Assembly: GCF_026410285.1 (NCBI RefSeq)
Contig: NZ_JAPMLP010000010.1
Location: 23,228-87,227, forward strand
Direction: 5' to 3'
DNA from: Sulfitobacter sp. F26169L
GTDB lineage: Bacteria > Pseudomonadota > Alphaproteobacteria > Rhodobacterales > Rhodobacteraceae
Length of the DNA: 64,000 nt
Shown: in pieces, positions 1 to 8,105 of the stretch
How positions within the stretch are numbered: position 1 is the stretch's first letter
How the letters are laid out: the number at the start of each line of letters is the position of its first letter
Notes under the pieces: generated by a model
The model's input: the letters and a program-made list of their open reading frames with translations, nothing else
Told to the model about the DNA's origin: nothing
The model's database searches: none
Position numbers and translations under genes: made by a program

Positions 1-2
1 TC

Positions 3-116
3 CGCTCGCTCAACTTTGCCGAGTCCTCGGCCATGGCGATGATCGTCCTTGTCCTGACGATGCTTCTGACGGGTGTGTTCCTGATCGGCAGCCGCAAACT
101 GGAGACAATGCATTGA
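3..116 (+). CDS. ABC importer inner-membrane permease, C-terminal end (partial)
   Basis: Only the last 37 codons are in the window. They encode one hydrophobic transmembrane segment (core M-I-V-L-V-L-T-M-L-L-T-G-V-F-L-I) and a short basic tail ending in TGA at 114-116. This is the usual end of a MalF/UgpA-type permease. The gene overlaps the next permease by four bases (TTGA), so the two are translationally coupled. It would be the first of the two permease subunits of the importer continued at 113-3587. Family assignment rests mainly on position; the 5' part lies outside the window. Confidence 0.72.
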   Translation, partial: RSLNFAESSAMAMIVLVLTMLLTGVFLIGSRKLETMH

Positions 117-979
117 CCAGTATTGACACAACCGCCCCGAAACTGCGCCGCCGCCGTCGCTCGTACAGCCATGCTGCGCGGGTTGGTGGGGCGATCTTCA
201 TCAGCCTTCTGTTCCTGTTTCCGGTTTTCTGGATGGTGCTGACCTCCTTCAAATCGCAGGTCGATATTTTCACCACGCCGCCCAAGCTGTTCTTTGACGC
301 CACGTGGGCAACCTATATCGAGTACTTCACCCGCGCCGATATTCCCGACCGTTTGCTGAATACAGTGATCGTGGCGACCGGTGCCGGTATCCTGTCGATT
401 GTTGTGGGCACGCTGTCCGGCTATGCGCTGGCGCGCATCCGTCTGCGCGGCGCGGCCACCTTTGGTGTGCTGATCCTGATGTCGCGCGGCGTACCGCCTA
501 TCGCGCTTGCCGTGCCGATGTTTCTGGTCGCGCGTAACATGGGGCTGACCGACAAACACATCACCCTGATCTTTGCCTACTGCACCTTCCTCATTCCTTA
601 CGTGATGTGGCTGATGCGCAGCTTTTTCGTCTCGCTCCCCAAAGAGCTGGAGGAATCCGCGATGATCGACGGTTGTTCGCGCTTTGGCGCGTTCTTCAAG
701 ATCATCGTGCCGATCTCGATGCCGGGCATCCTTTCGACCCTGATCTTCAGCATTATCCTTGCATGGGAAGAGTTGCTGTTCGCGCTGGTGTTGACCAGCC
801 GCGATGCGGTGACCATCCCCGTGGCGATTGCGGGCATCGCGGGGGATACCGAAACCGGCGCCAACTGGGCCGCACTGACGGCGGTGGGCACTGTGACGGT
901 TATTCCCGTCGTTATCTTTGCGCTGCTTGTCCAGAAATGGCTGATCCAGGGTCTGGCCGACGGGGCGACCAAAGGATGA
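113..979 (+). CDS. ABC sugar-type permease, MalG/UgpE family
   Basis: The 288-residue inner-membrane permease has a basic N-terminus (RRRRR near residue 12), a first transmembrane helix at about 25-45 and about five more helices. The EAA loop that contacts the ATPase is at residues 178-205 (E-L-E-E-S-A-M-I-D-G, then P at 200 and P-G at 204-205). Length and loop fit the MalG family of carbohydrate and glycerol-phosphate importers. The start is a TTG at 113 that overlaps the upstream permease stop as TTGA; no ATG lies close by. It forms one operon with the ATPase at 1044 and probably the binding protein at 2247. The substrate cannot be read from the sequence. Confidence 0.9.
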   Translation: MTSIDTTAPKLRRRRRSYSHAARVGGAIFISLLFLFPVFWMVLTSFKSQVDIFTTPPKLFFDATWATYIEYFTRADIPDRLLNTVIVATGAGILSIVVGTLSGYALARIRLRGAATFGVLILMSRGVPPIALAVPMFLVARNMGLTDKHITLIFAYCTFLIPYVMWLMRSFFVSLPKELEESAMIDGCSRFGAFFKIIVPISMPGILSTLIFSIILAWEELLFALVLTSRDAVTIPVAIAGIAGDTETGANWAALTAVGTVTVIPVVIFALLVQKWLIQGLADGATKG

Positions 980-1043
980 GCGCCCCAATTCAATTTTTAC
1001 CGATTACGCCGACAGGCGCACCGTTCAACAGGAGCTTTCCGAT

Positions 1044-2114
1044 ATGAGCACACTCGACATCAACAACGTGCGCAAGGCCTACGGCGCGGTGCAGGTTATC
1101 CACGGCATTACGCTCAACATTCAGGACGGCGAATTTGTCGCGCTGGTCGGGCCGTCAGGCTGTGGCAAATCCACATTGCTGCGCATGATCGCGGGGCTGG
1201 AGGAAGTGACCGCAGGAGACATCGCAATCGGTGACCGTGACGTAACCGATCTGCCGCCAAAAGCGCGTGACATCGCCATGGTGTTCCAGAACTACGCGCT
1301 TTACCCGCATATGACCGTGCGCGACAATATGGGGTTCGCGCTGAAACAGCGCCGCACCCCCAAGGCGGAAATTCAGGAGCGGGTGGCCGATGCTGCGCGT
1401 ATTCTGGGGCTTGAGGATCTGCTGGGGCGCAAGCCGCGTGCATTGTCCGGCGGTCAGCGCCAGCGTGTTGCGATGGGGCGCGCGATTGTGCGCAATCCCA
1501 ATGTGTTCCTCTTTGATGAACCGCTTTCCAACCTTGATGCAAAACTGCGCGTGCAGATGCGCTCGGAGATCAAGGAACTGCACCAGAGGCTTCGTACCAC
1601 AACGGTTTATGTGACCCACGACCAGATCGAGGCGATGACACTGGCCGACCGCGTCGTTGTGATGAACGGCGGCGTGATCGAACAGGAAGGCCCGCCTCTC
1701 GAACTCTATGATCACCCGAAGTCCGTTTTTGTCGCCGCCTTTATCGGCTCGCCACCGATGAACTTCTTCGAAGGATCTATCGAGAACGCCACAGTGCTGC
1801 GGCTGGATGACGGCACCAAATTACAATTGCCCAAGCCCGACCCCAAAGGGCGCGAGCGCATTACAATGGGCGTCCGCCCCGAACATTTTGAACTGGCGGA
1901 TGCCGGGTGGCCTGCCACCGTGTCCGTTGTTGAGGCGACGGGATCGGAAACCCAGATCACAGCGCGCATCGCGGGTAAATTGATCCGCGTTCTGGTGCGC
2001 GGGCGCACAGATGTGAAGGCCGGAGAGAACATTCACCTGACGGTTAACCCCGACCTGATCCACATGTTCGACCCCGCGCCGATCCCTGACGTTGCTCTTG
2101 AAGAGGATCATTGA
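1044..2114 (+). CDS. ABC importer ATPase, MalK/UgpC family
   Basis: The 356-residue cytoplasmic ATPase energises the importer. Walker A GPSGCGKST is at 36-44, the Q-loop Gln at 82, signature LSGGQ at 134-138, Walker B VFLFDEP at 154-160 and the switch His at 192. The last 110 residues form the OB-fold (TOBE) regulatory domain typical of MalK/UgpC proteins, including a VRPEHFEL-type motif. A good ribosome site (AGGAG) lies about ten bases before the ATG. A 64-base gap separates it from the permease. Such ATPases may serve several importers. Which solute is carried is not shown. Confidence 0.94.
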   Translation: MSTLDINNVRKAYGAVQVIHGITLNIQDGEFVALVGPSGCGKSTLLRMIAGLEEVTAGDIAIGDRDVTDLPPKARDIAMVFQNYALYPHMTVRDNMGFALKQRRTPKAEIQERVADAARILGLEDLLGRKPRALSGGQRQRVAMGRAIVRNPNVFLFDEPLSNLDAKLRVQMRSEIKELHQRLRTTTVYVTHDQIEAMTLADRVVVMNGGVIEQEGPPLELYDHPKSVFVAAFIGSPPMNFFEGSIENATVLRLDDGTKLQLPKPDPKGRERITMGVRPEHFELADAGWPATVSVVEATGSETQITARIAGKLIRVLVRGRTDVKAGENIHLTVNPDLIHMFDPAPIPDVALEEDH

Positions 2115-2159
2115 CGTTGGGGCATGTAGTTGTTGACAGATGCGACTCAATAGTATGTC

Positions 2160-2181
2160 CTACTGGCAAGTAGTAATTACT
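2160..2181. promoter_or_regulatory. Palindromic operator candidate before the binding-protein gene
   Basis: CTACT-GGCA-AGTAG (2160-2173) is a 14-bp inverted repeat, and the perfect 10-bp palindrome AGTAATTACT (2172-2181) overlaps its right arm. The same 14-bp layout recurs at 6784-6797 and 19159-19172. A TTGACA-like hexamer sits just upstream at about 2133, so the binding-protein gene may have its own regulated promoter within the 132-base gap after the ATPase gene. The binding factor is inferred, not shown. Confidence 0.5.
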
Positions 2182-2246
2182 GCCTGCTAACTACCTGCCG
2201 GGGGGAGGCCCGGAAAAAACAAGCATAACTGACGAGGAGACCGGGA

Positions 2247-3587
2247 ATGCAGATCACCAAAACCACAACTGGCCCGAAAGCATGGCTGACAGGGACCGCG
2301 ATGGCCCTGACAATGGCGCTGACCGCGCCCGCCATTGCCCAGGAATCACTGGGCACGCCGGAAGAGCCGATTGAATTGCGCTTTCTGGCGAACGAGTCCT
2401 TTGCCGCAACATGGCAAAAGACACTCGTACCGGAGTTCAACAAGATTTACCCCAACATCAACGTCACCATTGATGGCGTCCCCTATCCCGAGCATCTGGC
2501 AAAGCTGATGCTGGACGCAACCAGCGCGAACCCTGACTATGATCTGCTGCTGGTGGATGACCCGTGGGCGCCGCAGATGGCCTCCATCGGTGCACTGGTT
2601 GACCTGAAAAGCCCCGAAATCACAGCAATGACATCCGATGAATACGATTGGGACGATCTGCATCCTGCTCCGCTGGCCGCGGGCCAGTGGCAGGGCAAGC
2701 AGTACGCCGTTCCGGTGCGTGCGAACATGCTGATGATGCTCTACAATAAATCGCTTTACGAAAGCGCCGGCGTGCCGCTGCCGACGCCAGAACTGACATG
2801 GGAAGAGTTTTTTGCACAAGCGCCCAAGCTGGTGCAGGATACCGATGGCGATGGAGAAACCGATGCCTGGCCGCTGCACACGTTCTTTACCCGTGACCAG
2901 CTGACCCCGACAATCTGGCAAACAATCATGAACTCCAATGGCGGCAAGCTGGTGGATGACGAGGGCAAGCCTGCCTTCAACGACGAAATCGGCGTTGCCG
3001 CTCTGGATACCCAGCGCAAGCTGCTCGATTACGCACCTCCGGGCGCACTCGGCCACGGCTTCTCCGAATCTCTCCAGACATTCCGTCAGGGGGCTGCGGC
3101 AAACATGTTCATGTGGGGCAGCGTTTACAAAACAACTGCGGGCGGCAGTGACGCAACCACACTGGGCGAAGACGAAGTCGGTATTCAGGTTATGCCTGCG
3201 GGCAGCTTCAGTGCCGGTGCCCACCGTGGCGTCTGGAGCCTCGGGATCAGCTCCAAGACCGAAAACCTTGATGCGTCATGGGCGTTCTTGCAGTGGATGT
3301 CCTCCAAAGAGGGCGAGGCATTCAACGCAAGCGAAACCGGATCTTTCCCATCCCGTCTGAATACGCTGAACAACCCTGCCGAAGCATGGGCAGAGCCAGT
3401 GTATGAAGCGATCAAGAATGCCTATGATGTTACAATCAAAGGCGAGATGTGGCGCATGCGTCACCCCAAATCGGACGCGGCGCAGCAGATCCTTGCGGAT
3501 GAAGTCGCCCGCGCACTTGCCGGACAGGCGACTTCGCAAGAGGCGCTGGATACTGCGGCACAACGTATGGTTCGCGCGCTGCGCTAA
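2247..3587 (+). CDS. ABC importer extracellular substrate-binding protein, family 1
   Basis: The 446-residue periplasmic solute-binding protein has a signal peptide with a basic N-terminus, a hydrophobic core at residues 15-28 and a likely cut after A-I-A before Q-E at about residue 32. The body has the pattern of sugar-binding family 1 (MalE/UgpB-like): an early F-L-A-N-E-S-F segment, Y-A-V-P-V-R near the hinge, and W-S-L-G-I-S late. GAGGAG sits before the ATG. It follows the ATPase gene; in most such operons the binding protein comes first. The 132-base leader carries palindromes that suggest separate control. Substrate unknown: a sugar, polyol or glycerol-phosphate ester is usual for the family. 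Confidence 0.9.
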   Translation: MQITKTTTGPKAWLTGTAMALTMALTAPAIAQESLGTPEEPIELRFLANESFAATWQKTLVPEFNKIYPNINVTIDGVPYPEHLAKLMLDATSANPDYDLLLVDDPWAPQMASIGALVDLKSPEITAMTSDEYDWDDLHPAPLAAGQWQGKQYAVPVRANMLMMLYNKSLYESAGVPLPTPELTWEEFFAQAPKLVQDTDGDGETDAWPLHTFFTRDQLTPTIWQTIMNSNGGKLVDDEGKPAFNDEIGVAALDTQRKLLDYAPPGALGHGFSESLQTFRQGAAANMFMWGSVYKTTAGGSDATTLGEDEVGIQVMPAGSFSAGAHRGVWSLGISSKTENLDASWAFLQWMSSKEGEAFNASETGSFPSRLNTLNNPAEAWAEPVYEAIKNAYDVTIKGEMWRMRHPKSDAAQQILADEVARALAGQATSQEALDTAAQRMVRALR

Positions 3588-3595
3588 CCTTGCCA

Positions 3596-3636
3596 GCAAC
3601 AGGCGCTCCGCTCCCTCCCCGAAGAGCGCCTGTTGC
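3596..3636 (+). terminator. Strong hairpin after the binding-protein gene
   Basis: Two perfect 13-base arms (3596-3608 and 3624-3636, core CAACAGGCGCTC) enclose a 15-base loop, nine bases after the stop codon. There is no T-run after it, so it may terminate by another route or protect the 3' end of an abundant binding-protein mRNA. Confidence 0.5.
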
Positions 3637-3773
3637 ACCTCTTGCAAGCGAGCGTCGCATTTGATTTGCGAAGCCGCCCGACAACTCCCGAAGTAGTGAC
3701 GGCACCTGCACCCGATGACCGGCGTGCAATCGATCTCTGCCGTCTTTTTTTCTTCAGTACGAGGATGTAAAAA

Positions 3774-4802
3774 ATGTCTTTTATCAAAACTGCCACAATG
3801 ACTGCCTTGACCACGCTTGCGCTGGCCTCCGCCGCTGCTGCCGCCGATTACAAAATAAAATTCGCGATGTCGCACCAATCCAAGCCAAACCACTATATTT
3901 ACACAGCCGCCGAGAAATTCGGAGAAGAGGTCGAGCGCCTGTCGGACGGGCGCATTGACGTAGAATTTTACTGGGGCGGATCGCTGGGCAAAGTTGAATC
4001 GGTTCTGGACCTCATGCGTCAGGGATTTGTTGAAGCGACCTTTGCCAGTGATGGCCACGCTGCGCCCTATTACAAAGAAATTCAGGTTCTTTCTGTCCCC
4101 TACCTTTTCTCAAGCCGCACAGTGGCGTGGGACGTTCTTGGGGGCGATTGGGGTAAGGCATTTTCCGAGCGAATGGCAAAAGGATCCGGTCTGCGACCGC
4201 TTTCAATTATGGAGAACGGTGGGTACCGCCATTTCTCGGCCTCGACCCCGCTGAACACAATTGACGATCTGGAAGGTCTGAAGATCAGAACCCAGACCAA
4301 TGCCGTACACATGAGCATTGTTAAATCGCTGGGCGCGTCCCCGACACCGATTGCGTGGGCGGATCTTTATACATCGCTTCAGACCGGTGTTGTTGAGGGG
4401 CAGGAAAACTCCTTTGCGACATTCCGTATTCCACGTCTGGAAGAAGTGCAGAAAAACATCATCATGGACGGTCACGTCTATTCGATTTCAAACCTGTTGG
4501 TCAGCGAGAAGTTCTATCAGAGCCTACCCGATGATCTGAAACAGGTTTTGCAGGACGCAGCCGAAACCGCGCTTGAGATCAATCACAGGCTATCAGTCGA
4601 AAACGAGTCCTCCGACCGTGCCTATCTGGAAGCGGAAGGCGTGCGGATTGTCGAACTTTCCCACGAAGAAAAGATGCGCTTTCGCGACAAGACCCAAGGG
4701 CCTGCTCTTGATTTGATCCACGAGCAGGGAATCGACCCCGAGTTGCTGCAGAGCCTGCTGGATGCGGTTGAAGAAGCGGAAACGCGCCTGAACGGCAGCT
4801 GA
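3774..4802 (+). CDS. dctP: TRAP transporter solute-binding protein, DctP family
   Basis: The 342-residue periplasmic receptor of a TRAP carrier has a signal peptide at residues 1-24 (A-S-A-A-A-A-A, cut before D-Y-K). The mature part opens with K-I-K-F-A-M-S-H-Q. The family's carboxylate-binding arginine is in G-L-K-I-R-T-Q (Arg 172), and the later E-G-Q-E-N-S-F motif is typical of DctP. The gene is first in a dctP-dctQ-dctM operon. A short GC-rich inverted repeat (GGCCCG/CGGGCC, about 4810-4836) separates it from dctQ, as often seen where the receptor is made in excess. The ligand is most likely an organic acid, given the Arg, but cannot be named. Confidence 0.93.
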   Translation: MSFIKTATMTALTTLALASAAAAADYKIKFAMSHQSKPNHYIYTAAEKFGEEVERLSDGRIDVEFYWGGSLGKVESVLDLMRQGFVEATFASDGHAAPYYKEIQVLSVPYLFSSRTVAWDVLGGDWGKAFSERMAKGSGLRPLSIMENGGYRHFSASTPLNTIDDLEGLKIRTQTNAVHMSIVKSLGASPTPIAWADLYTSLQTGVVEGQENSFATFRIPRLEEVQKNIIMDGHVYSISNLLVSEKFYQSLPDDLKQVLQDAAETALEINHRLSVENESSDRAYLEAEGVRIVELSHEEKMRFRDKTQGPALDLIHEQGIDPELLQSLLDAVEEAETRLNGS

Positions 4803-4857
4803 TTGCCGCTGGCCCGTGCCGTGGTGGTGCGGGCCTATCAACGCGAAGGGGGAACCT

Positions 4858-5439
4858 GTGGAAAATCTTACAGCGGTTGTTCGAGTGTCATGCACCGTGT
4901 TTTCAGTGCTGATGCGTGTCATGTTGGCAGTGATGTTTGCGATATTCATCGCGCTTGTCATCACACGCTATTTCTTTTCCTACTCACCTTCATGGTCCGA
5001 GGAGGTGTCGCGCTTTCTCCTCGTATGGATCAGCATGTTGGGCGCAGCGGTGCTGGTTGTGTATCAGGATCATTTTGCCCTGCACATGTTGGTTCAAAAG
5101 CTTAGCCCCAAGATGAAGCTTGTTCACTCACTAGTGGTGCAGATGGTTATTCTGATCGTCTGTGCAGTAGTATTCTATTACGGTATCTTCTTCGCCTTTG
5201 ACGCGCGCGACGTGTTTGCCAGCGGCAGCGGCTTGTCGATGTTTTGGCCCAAGCTGTCTATCCCCGTGGGGATGGGCCTGATGATCTTTTACGTGCTGGT
5301 GTCGATCGTCGACATCATCCGCCTGTTGGGGGGCGCCGAACAATCAATTGTTCCGCCGCAGACCCTGTTTATGGACAGTACCTTCCGCCAGACGGAAGGC
5401 GAAGCAACGACATCCCAGCAAGAAGGCCGTTCGACATGA
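4858..5439 (+). CDS. dctQ: TRAP transporter small membrane subunit, DctQ family
   Basis: The 193-residue protein has four predicted transmembrane helices, the size and layout of the small DctQ subunit that bridges receptor and transporter. The start chosen is GTG at 4858 because AAGGGGG lies 5-11 bases before it. An in-frame GTG at 4816 would add fourteen unusual residues and lacks a ribosome site. W-S-E-E-V-S-R-F-L-L-V-W after helix one is the conserved DctQ signature. Its stop overlaps the dctM start as ATGA. The C-terminal tail is long and polar. Confidence 0.9.
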   Translation: MENLTAVVRVSCTVFSVLMRVMLAVMFAIFIALVITRYFFSYSPSWSEEVSRFLLVWISMLGAAVLVVYQDHFALHMLVQKLSPKMKLVHSLVVQMVILIVCAVVFYYGIFFAFDARDVFASGSGLSMFWPKLSIPVGMGLMIFYVLVSIVDIIRLLGGAEQSIVPPQTLFMDSTFRQTEGEATTSQQEGRST

Positions 5440-6725
5440 CCCTTATTATCATATTTACGGCAATGATCCTGCTGGTCCTGGCCGGACTGCCCATCGCATT
5501 TATCATGCTTGTGCTGTCGGGCGTCTACTTCCTGACCGGCCCGGTCCCCGGATTTATCACCCTGCTGCCGACAAAGATTTTCGAAGGGATGGACGTGATC
5601 ATCCTGACCGCGATCCCGTTCTTTCTGCTGGCGGGCGATATCATGGGCAAATCGGGAATGGCCGACCGCCTGATGGATTTCGCAAACGAACTGATCGGCC
5701 GTGTGCGCGGCGGTCTGGCGCATGTGAACGTAATGGTCAGCCTCCTGTTTGCAGGGCTTACAGGTGTCGCGGTGGGCGATATCGCTGCTTTGGGCAAGCT
5801 CGAAGTGAACGGGATGGAGCGGGCAGGCTATCCGCGCCCCTTTGCGGCGGCGGTGACTGTTTCATCTGCGCTGATCGGTCCGATCATCCCCCCAAGCGGG
5901 ATGATTATCCTCTATTGTGCGATTATGGATGTCTCCGTTGGCGGCATGTTCCTTGCTGCCATTGTTCCCGGCGTCCTGATGGCTCTGGGTGATATGCTTC
6001 TGATCTCGACCGTGGCGAAAAAGCGTAACTTTCCCAAGGTGGATTCCCCGTTCTCGCTTGTGGTGCTGTTGTCCAAGGGGCGGCACGCAGTGCTTGCTGT
6101 TGCTTTGCCCGTTATCCTGATCGGCGGGATTGTCGGGGGCATCGTAACCCCCACCGAGGCGGCGGCGGTTGCGGTGATCTATGCGCTGATTGTGGCTGTG
6201 TTCATCTATCGCACGATGACGCTGAAATCACTCTGGCGCAGCTTTGCCAACGCCAGTTTCGAAAGTGCCCGCCTGATGTTTATGATCGGTGCCGCGCTGA
6301 CGATGTCATGGGTTTTCGCGCTAGAGGACATGCCCGGGAAATTTGCTGTGCTGTTCGGGGGCAGTGACACCTCGCTGCTGGTACTGCTGCTGACGATCAA
6401 CGTGATGTTTCTCGTGCTTGGTATGATCATGGAACCGTCCCTCGCGCTTATTCTGTTCGGGCCGATTGTGGCGCCCGTGGCCTATGCGGCGGGTCTTGAT
6501 CCGTTGCAATTGGGGGTGATGCTGCTGGTCAATGTGACCGTGGGTCTTGCCACGCCGCCTGTGGGTAATGCGCTGTTTGCCATTGCTTCGGTTGTGACCG
6601 TGGACATGAGCAAACTGATAAAGGAACTGCTGCCGTTTCTGGCGATCAAATTCGTCATGATGGTTCTTATCGGTACACTGCCGTTTATCACCCTCGCTGT
6701 TCCCGGCCTGTTCGGACTGAATTGA
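5436..6725 (+). CDS. dctM: TRAP transporter large membrane subunit, DctM family
   Basis: The 429-residue, strongly hydrophobic protein has about twelve transmembrane segments and is the ion-coupled channel subunit of the TRAP system. Family markers include I-P-F-F-L-L-A-G-D-I-M, I-P-P-S-G-M-I-I-L-Y and T-P-T-E-A-A-A-V-A. The start is the ATG at 5436, overlapping the dctQ stop, with AGAAGG upstream; longer in-frame extensions run back through dctQ and are not credible. Genes 3774-6725 form one operon. The next gene lies behind a 165-base regulatory gap. Confidence 0.94.
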   Translation: MTLIIIFTAMILLVLAGLPIAFIMLVLSGVYFLTGPVPGFITLLPTKIFEGMDVIILTAIPFFLLAGDIMGKSGMADRLMDFANELIGRVRGGLAHVNVMVSLLFAGLTGVAVGDIAALGKLEVNGMERAGYPRPFAAAVTVSSALIGPIIPPSGMIILYCAIMDVSVGGMFLAAIVPGVLMALGDMLLISTVAKKRNFPKVDSPFSLVVLLSKGRHAVLAVALPVILIGGIVGGIVTPTEAAAVAVIYALIVAVFIYRTMTLKSLWRSFANASFESARLMFMIGAALTMSWVFALEDMPGKFAVLFGGSDTSLLVLLLTINVMFLVLGMIMEPSLALILFGPIVAPVAYAAGLDPLQLGVMLLVNVTVGLATPPVGNALFAIASVVTVDMSKLIKELLPFLAIKFVMMVLIGTLPFITLAVPGLFGLN

Positions 6726-6763
6726 TGAGGGATCAGATTTTACACCGTAAACCGACTTGAAAA

Positions 6764-6801
6764 TAACCTACTATGGAGTATAACTACTACATAGTAGGTT
6801 A
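6764..6801. promoter_or_regulatory. Nested palindromes before the paired acyl-CoA dehydrogenase operon
   Basis: Two perfect 12-base arms (TAACCTACTATG at 6764-6775 and its complement at 6790-6801) flank 14 bases. Nested inside is the tighter palindrome CTACTA-CA-TAGTAG (6784-6797), which matches the 14-bp layout at 2160 and 19159. The block sits about 90 bases before the ATG at 6891. It is a strong candidate operator, most simply for the TetR-type regulator encoded at 9367 directly downstream of this operon. No clear -10 box could be chosen. Confidence 0.62.
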
Positions 6802-6890
6802 ATATCGCTGGATGATATGCGCTCCGGACAAGGCAACAGGGCCTTCCCCCGACGTATGCACCGGCTGGCCAATCGATAAAAGGAAGCCTC

Positions 6891-8099
6891 ATGAATCTTG
6901 ATTACAACGCCGAGGAACTGGACTTTCGCGCAGAGGTGCGGACGTTTATCGAAGAAAACCTGCCGTCTGATATTCAGGCAAAAGTGCTGGCTCACAAGCG
7001 GCTCAATCGGGATGACTACAAAAGATGGCACCAGATCCTGCACGCGAAAGGATGGGTCGCCCCTGCCTGGCCTGTTGAAACGGGCGGCGCAGGCTGGAAC
7101 CCCGTTCAGCGCCACATCTGGGAAGAAGAGGCGACGCGCGCCGGTGCGCCTAATGTCCTGAGCTTTGGTGTGAACATGATCGGGCCGGTCCTTATGGCGT
7201 TTGGTTCGGACGAGCAAAAATCGCACTATCTTCCCCGCATCCTGAGTTGCGAGGACTGGTGGTGTCAGGGCTACTCCGAGCCTGGATCAGGTTCTGACCT
7301 TGCATCGCTGAAAACTGCGGCGAAGCGTGTGCAGGAAGACGACGGCGAATACTATGTGGTAAACGGCCAGAAGACATGGACCACGCTGGGACAGCACGCA
7401 GACATGATTTTCTGCCTTGTCCGCACCGACAATTCCGGCCGCAAGCAGCAGGGCATTTCGTTTTTGCTGATTGATATGAATACTCCGGGCATCACCGTGC
7501 GCCCGATTATCACGCTGGACGAGGATCACGAAGTTAACGAAATCTTCTTCGACAATGTGAAAGTACCTGTCAAAAACCTTGTCGGGCAGGAAAACATGGG
7601 CTGGACCTATGCGAAATACCTGCTCAGCCACGAACGGAACAACGTAGCCGAGGTTGGCCGCTCCAAGCGTGAGCTGCGGTATTTGAAACAGCTGGCGATG
7701 GCCTACACCAGTGATGGCAAGCCGCTGCTGGAAGACCCGTTGTTTGCCAGAAAGGTTGCGATACTTGAGGCCGAACTGATGGCGCTGGAAATCACAAATC
7801 TGCGTGTCGTGTCCGCTGATGACGGCAAGTCCGAGCCGGGGCCGGAGGTTTCCATGCTCAAGATTGTCGGGACCGAAGTTCAGCAGCGCCTGACCGAGTT
7901 GATGGTGCAGGCCGTGGGGCCGTATGGTCTGCCGTTTGATGCAGAGTTCCTTGAGGGCGAAACAGAACATGCCGTGACCGGCAAGGATGATGCCGCACCT
8001 CTGACCGCCGCTTATCTCAACTTCCGCAAGGCGTCGATCTATGGCGGCTCGAACGAGATACAGAAAAACATCATGAACAAAATGATACTGGGGCTTTGA
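6891..8099 (+). CDS. Acyl-CoA dehydrogenase, probable alpha subunit of a pair
   Basis: The 402-residue flavoenzyme oxidises an acyl-CoA to the 2,3-enoyl-CoA, passing electrons to ETF. The N-terminal helical domain runs to about 120. The FAD/substrate motif is near residue 125 (Q-G-Y-S-E-P-G-S-G-S-D-L-A-S-L), followed by the N-G-Q-K-T-W-T-T strand. The C-terminus has S-I-Y-G-G-S-N-E-I-Q-K-N-I, where Gly replaces the Glu of the usual Y-E-G-T motif, as in the CaiA/FadE-like branch. It is followed after six bases by a second dehydrogenase, the arrangement of heterotetrameric (alpha2beta2) enzymes known for bulky or branched substrates. AAGGAAG precedes the ATG. Confidence 0.92.
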   Translation: MNLDYNAEELDFRAEVRTFIEENLPSDIQAKVLAHKRLNRDDYKRWHQILHAKGWVAPAWPVETGGAGWNPVQRHIWEEEATRAGAPNVLSFGVNMIGPVLMAFGSDEQKSHYLPRILSCEDWWCQGYSEPGSGSDLASLKTAAKRVQEDDGEYYVVNGQKTWTTLGQHADMIFCLVRTDNSGRKQQGISFLLIDMNTPGITVRPIITLDEDHEVNEIFFDNVKVPVKNLVGQENMGWTYAKYLLSHERNNVAEVGRSKRELRYLKQLAMAYTSDGKPLLEDPLFARKVAILEAELMALEITNLRVVSADDGKSEPGPEVSMLKIVGTEVQQRLTELMVQAVGPYGLPFDAEFLEGETEHAVTGKDDAAPLTAAYLNFRKASIYGGSNEIQKNIMNKMILGL

Positions 8100-8105
8100 T
8101 TTAAC

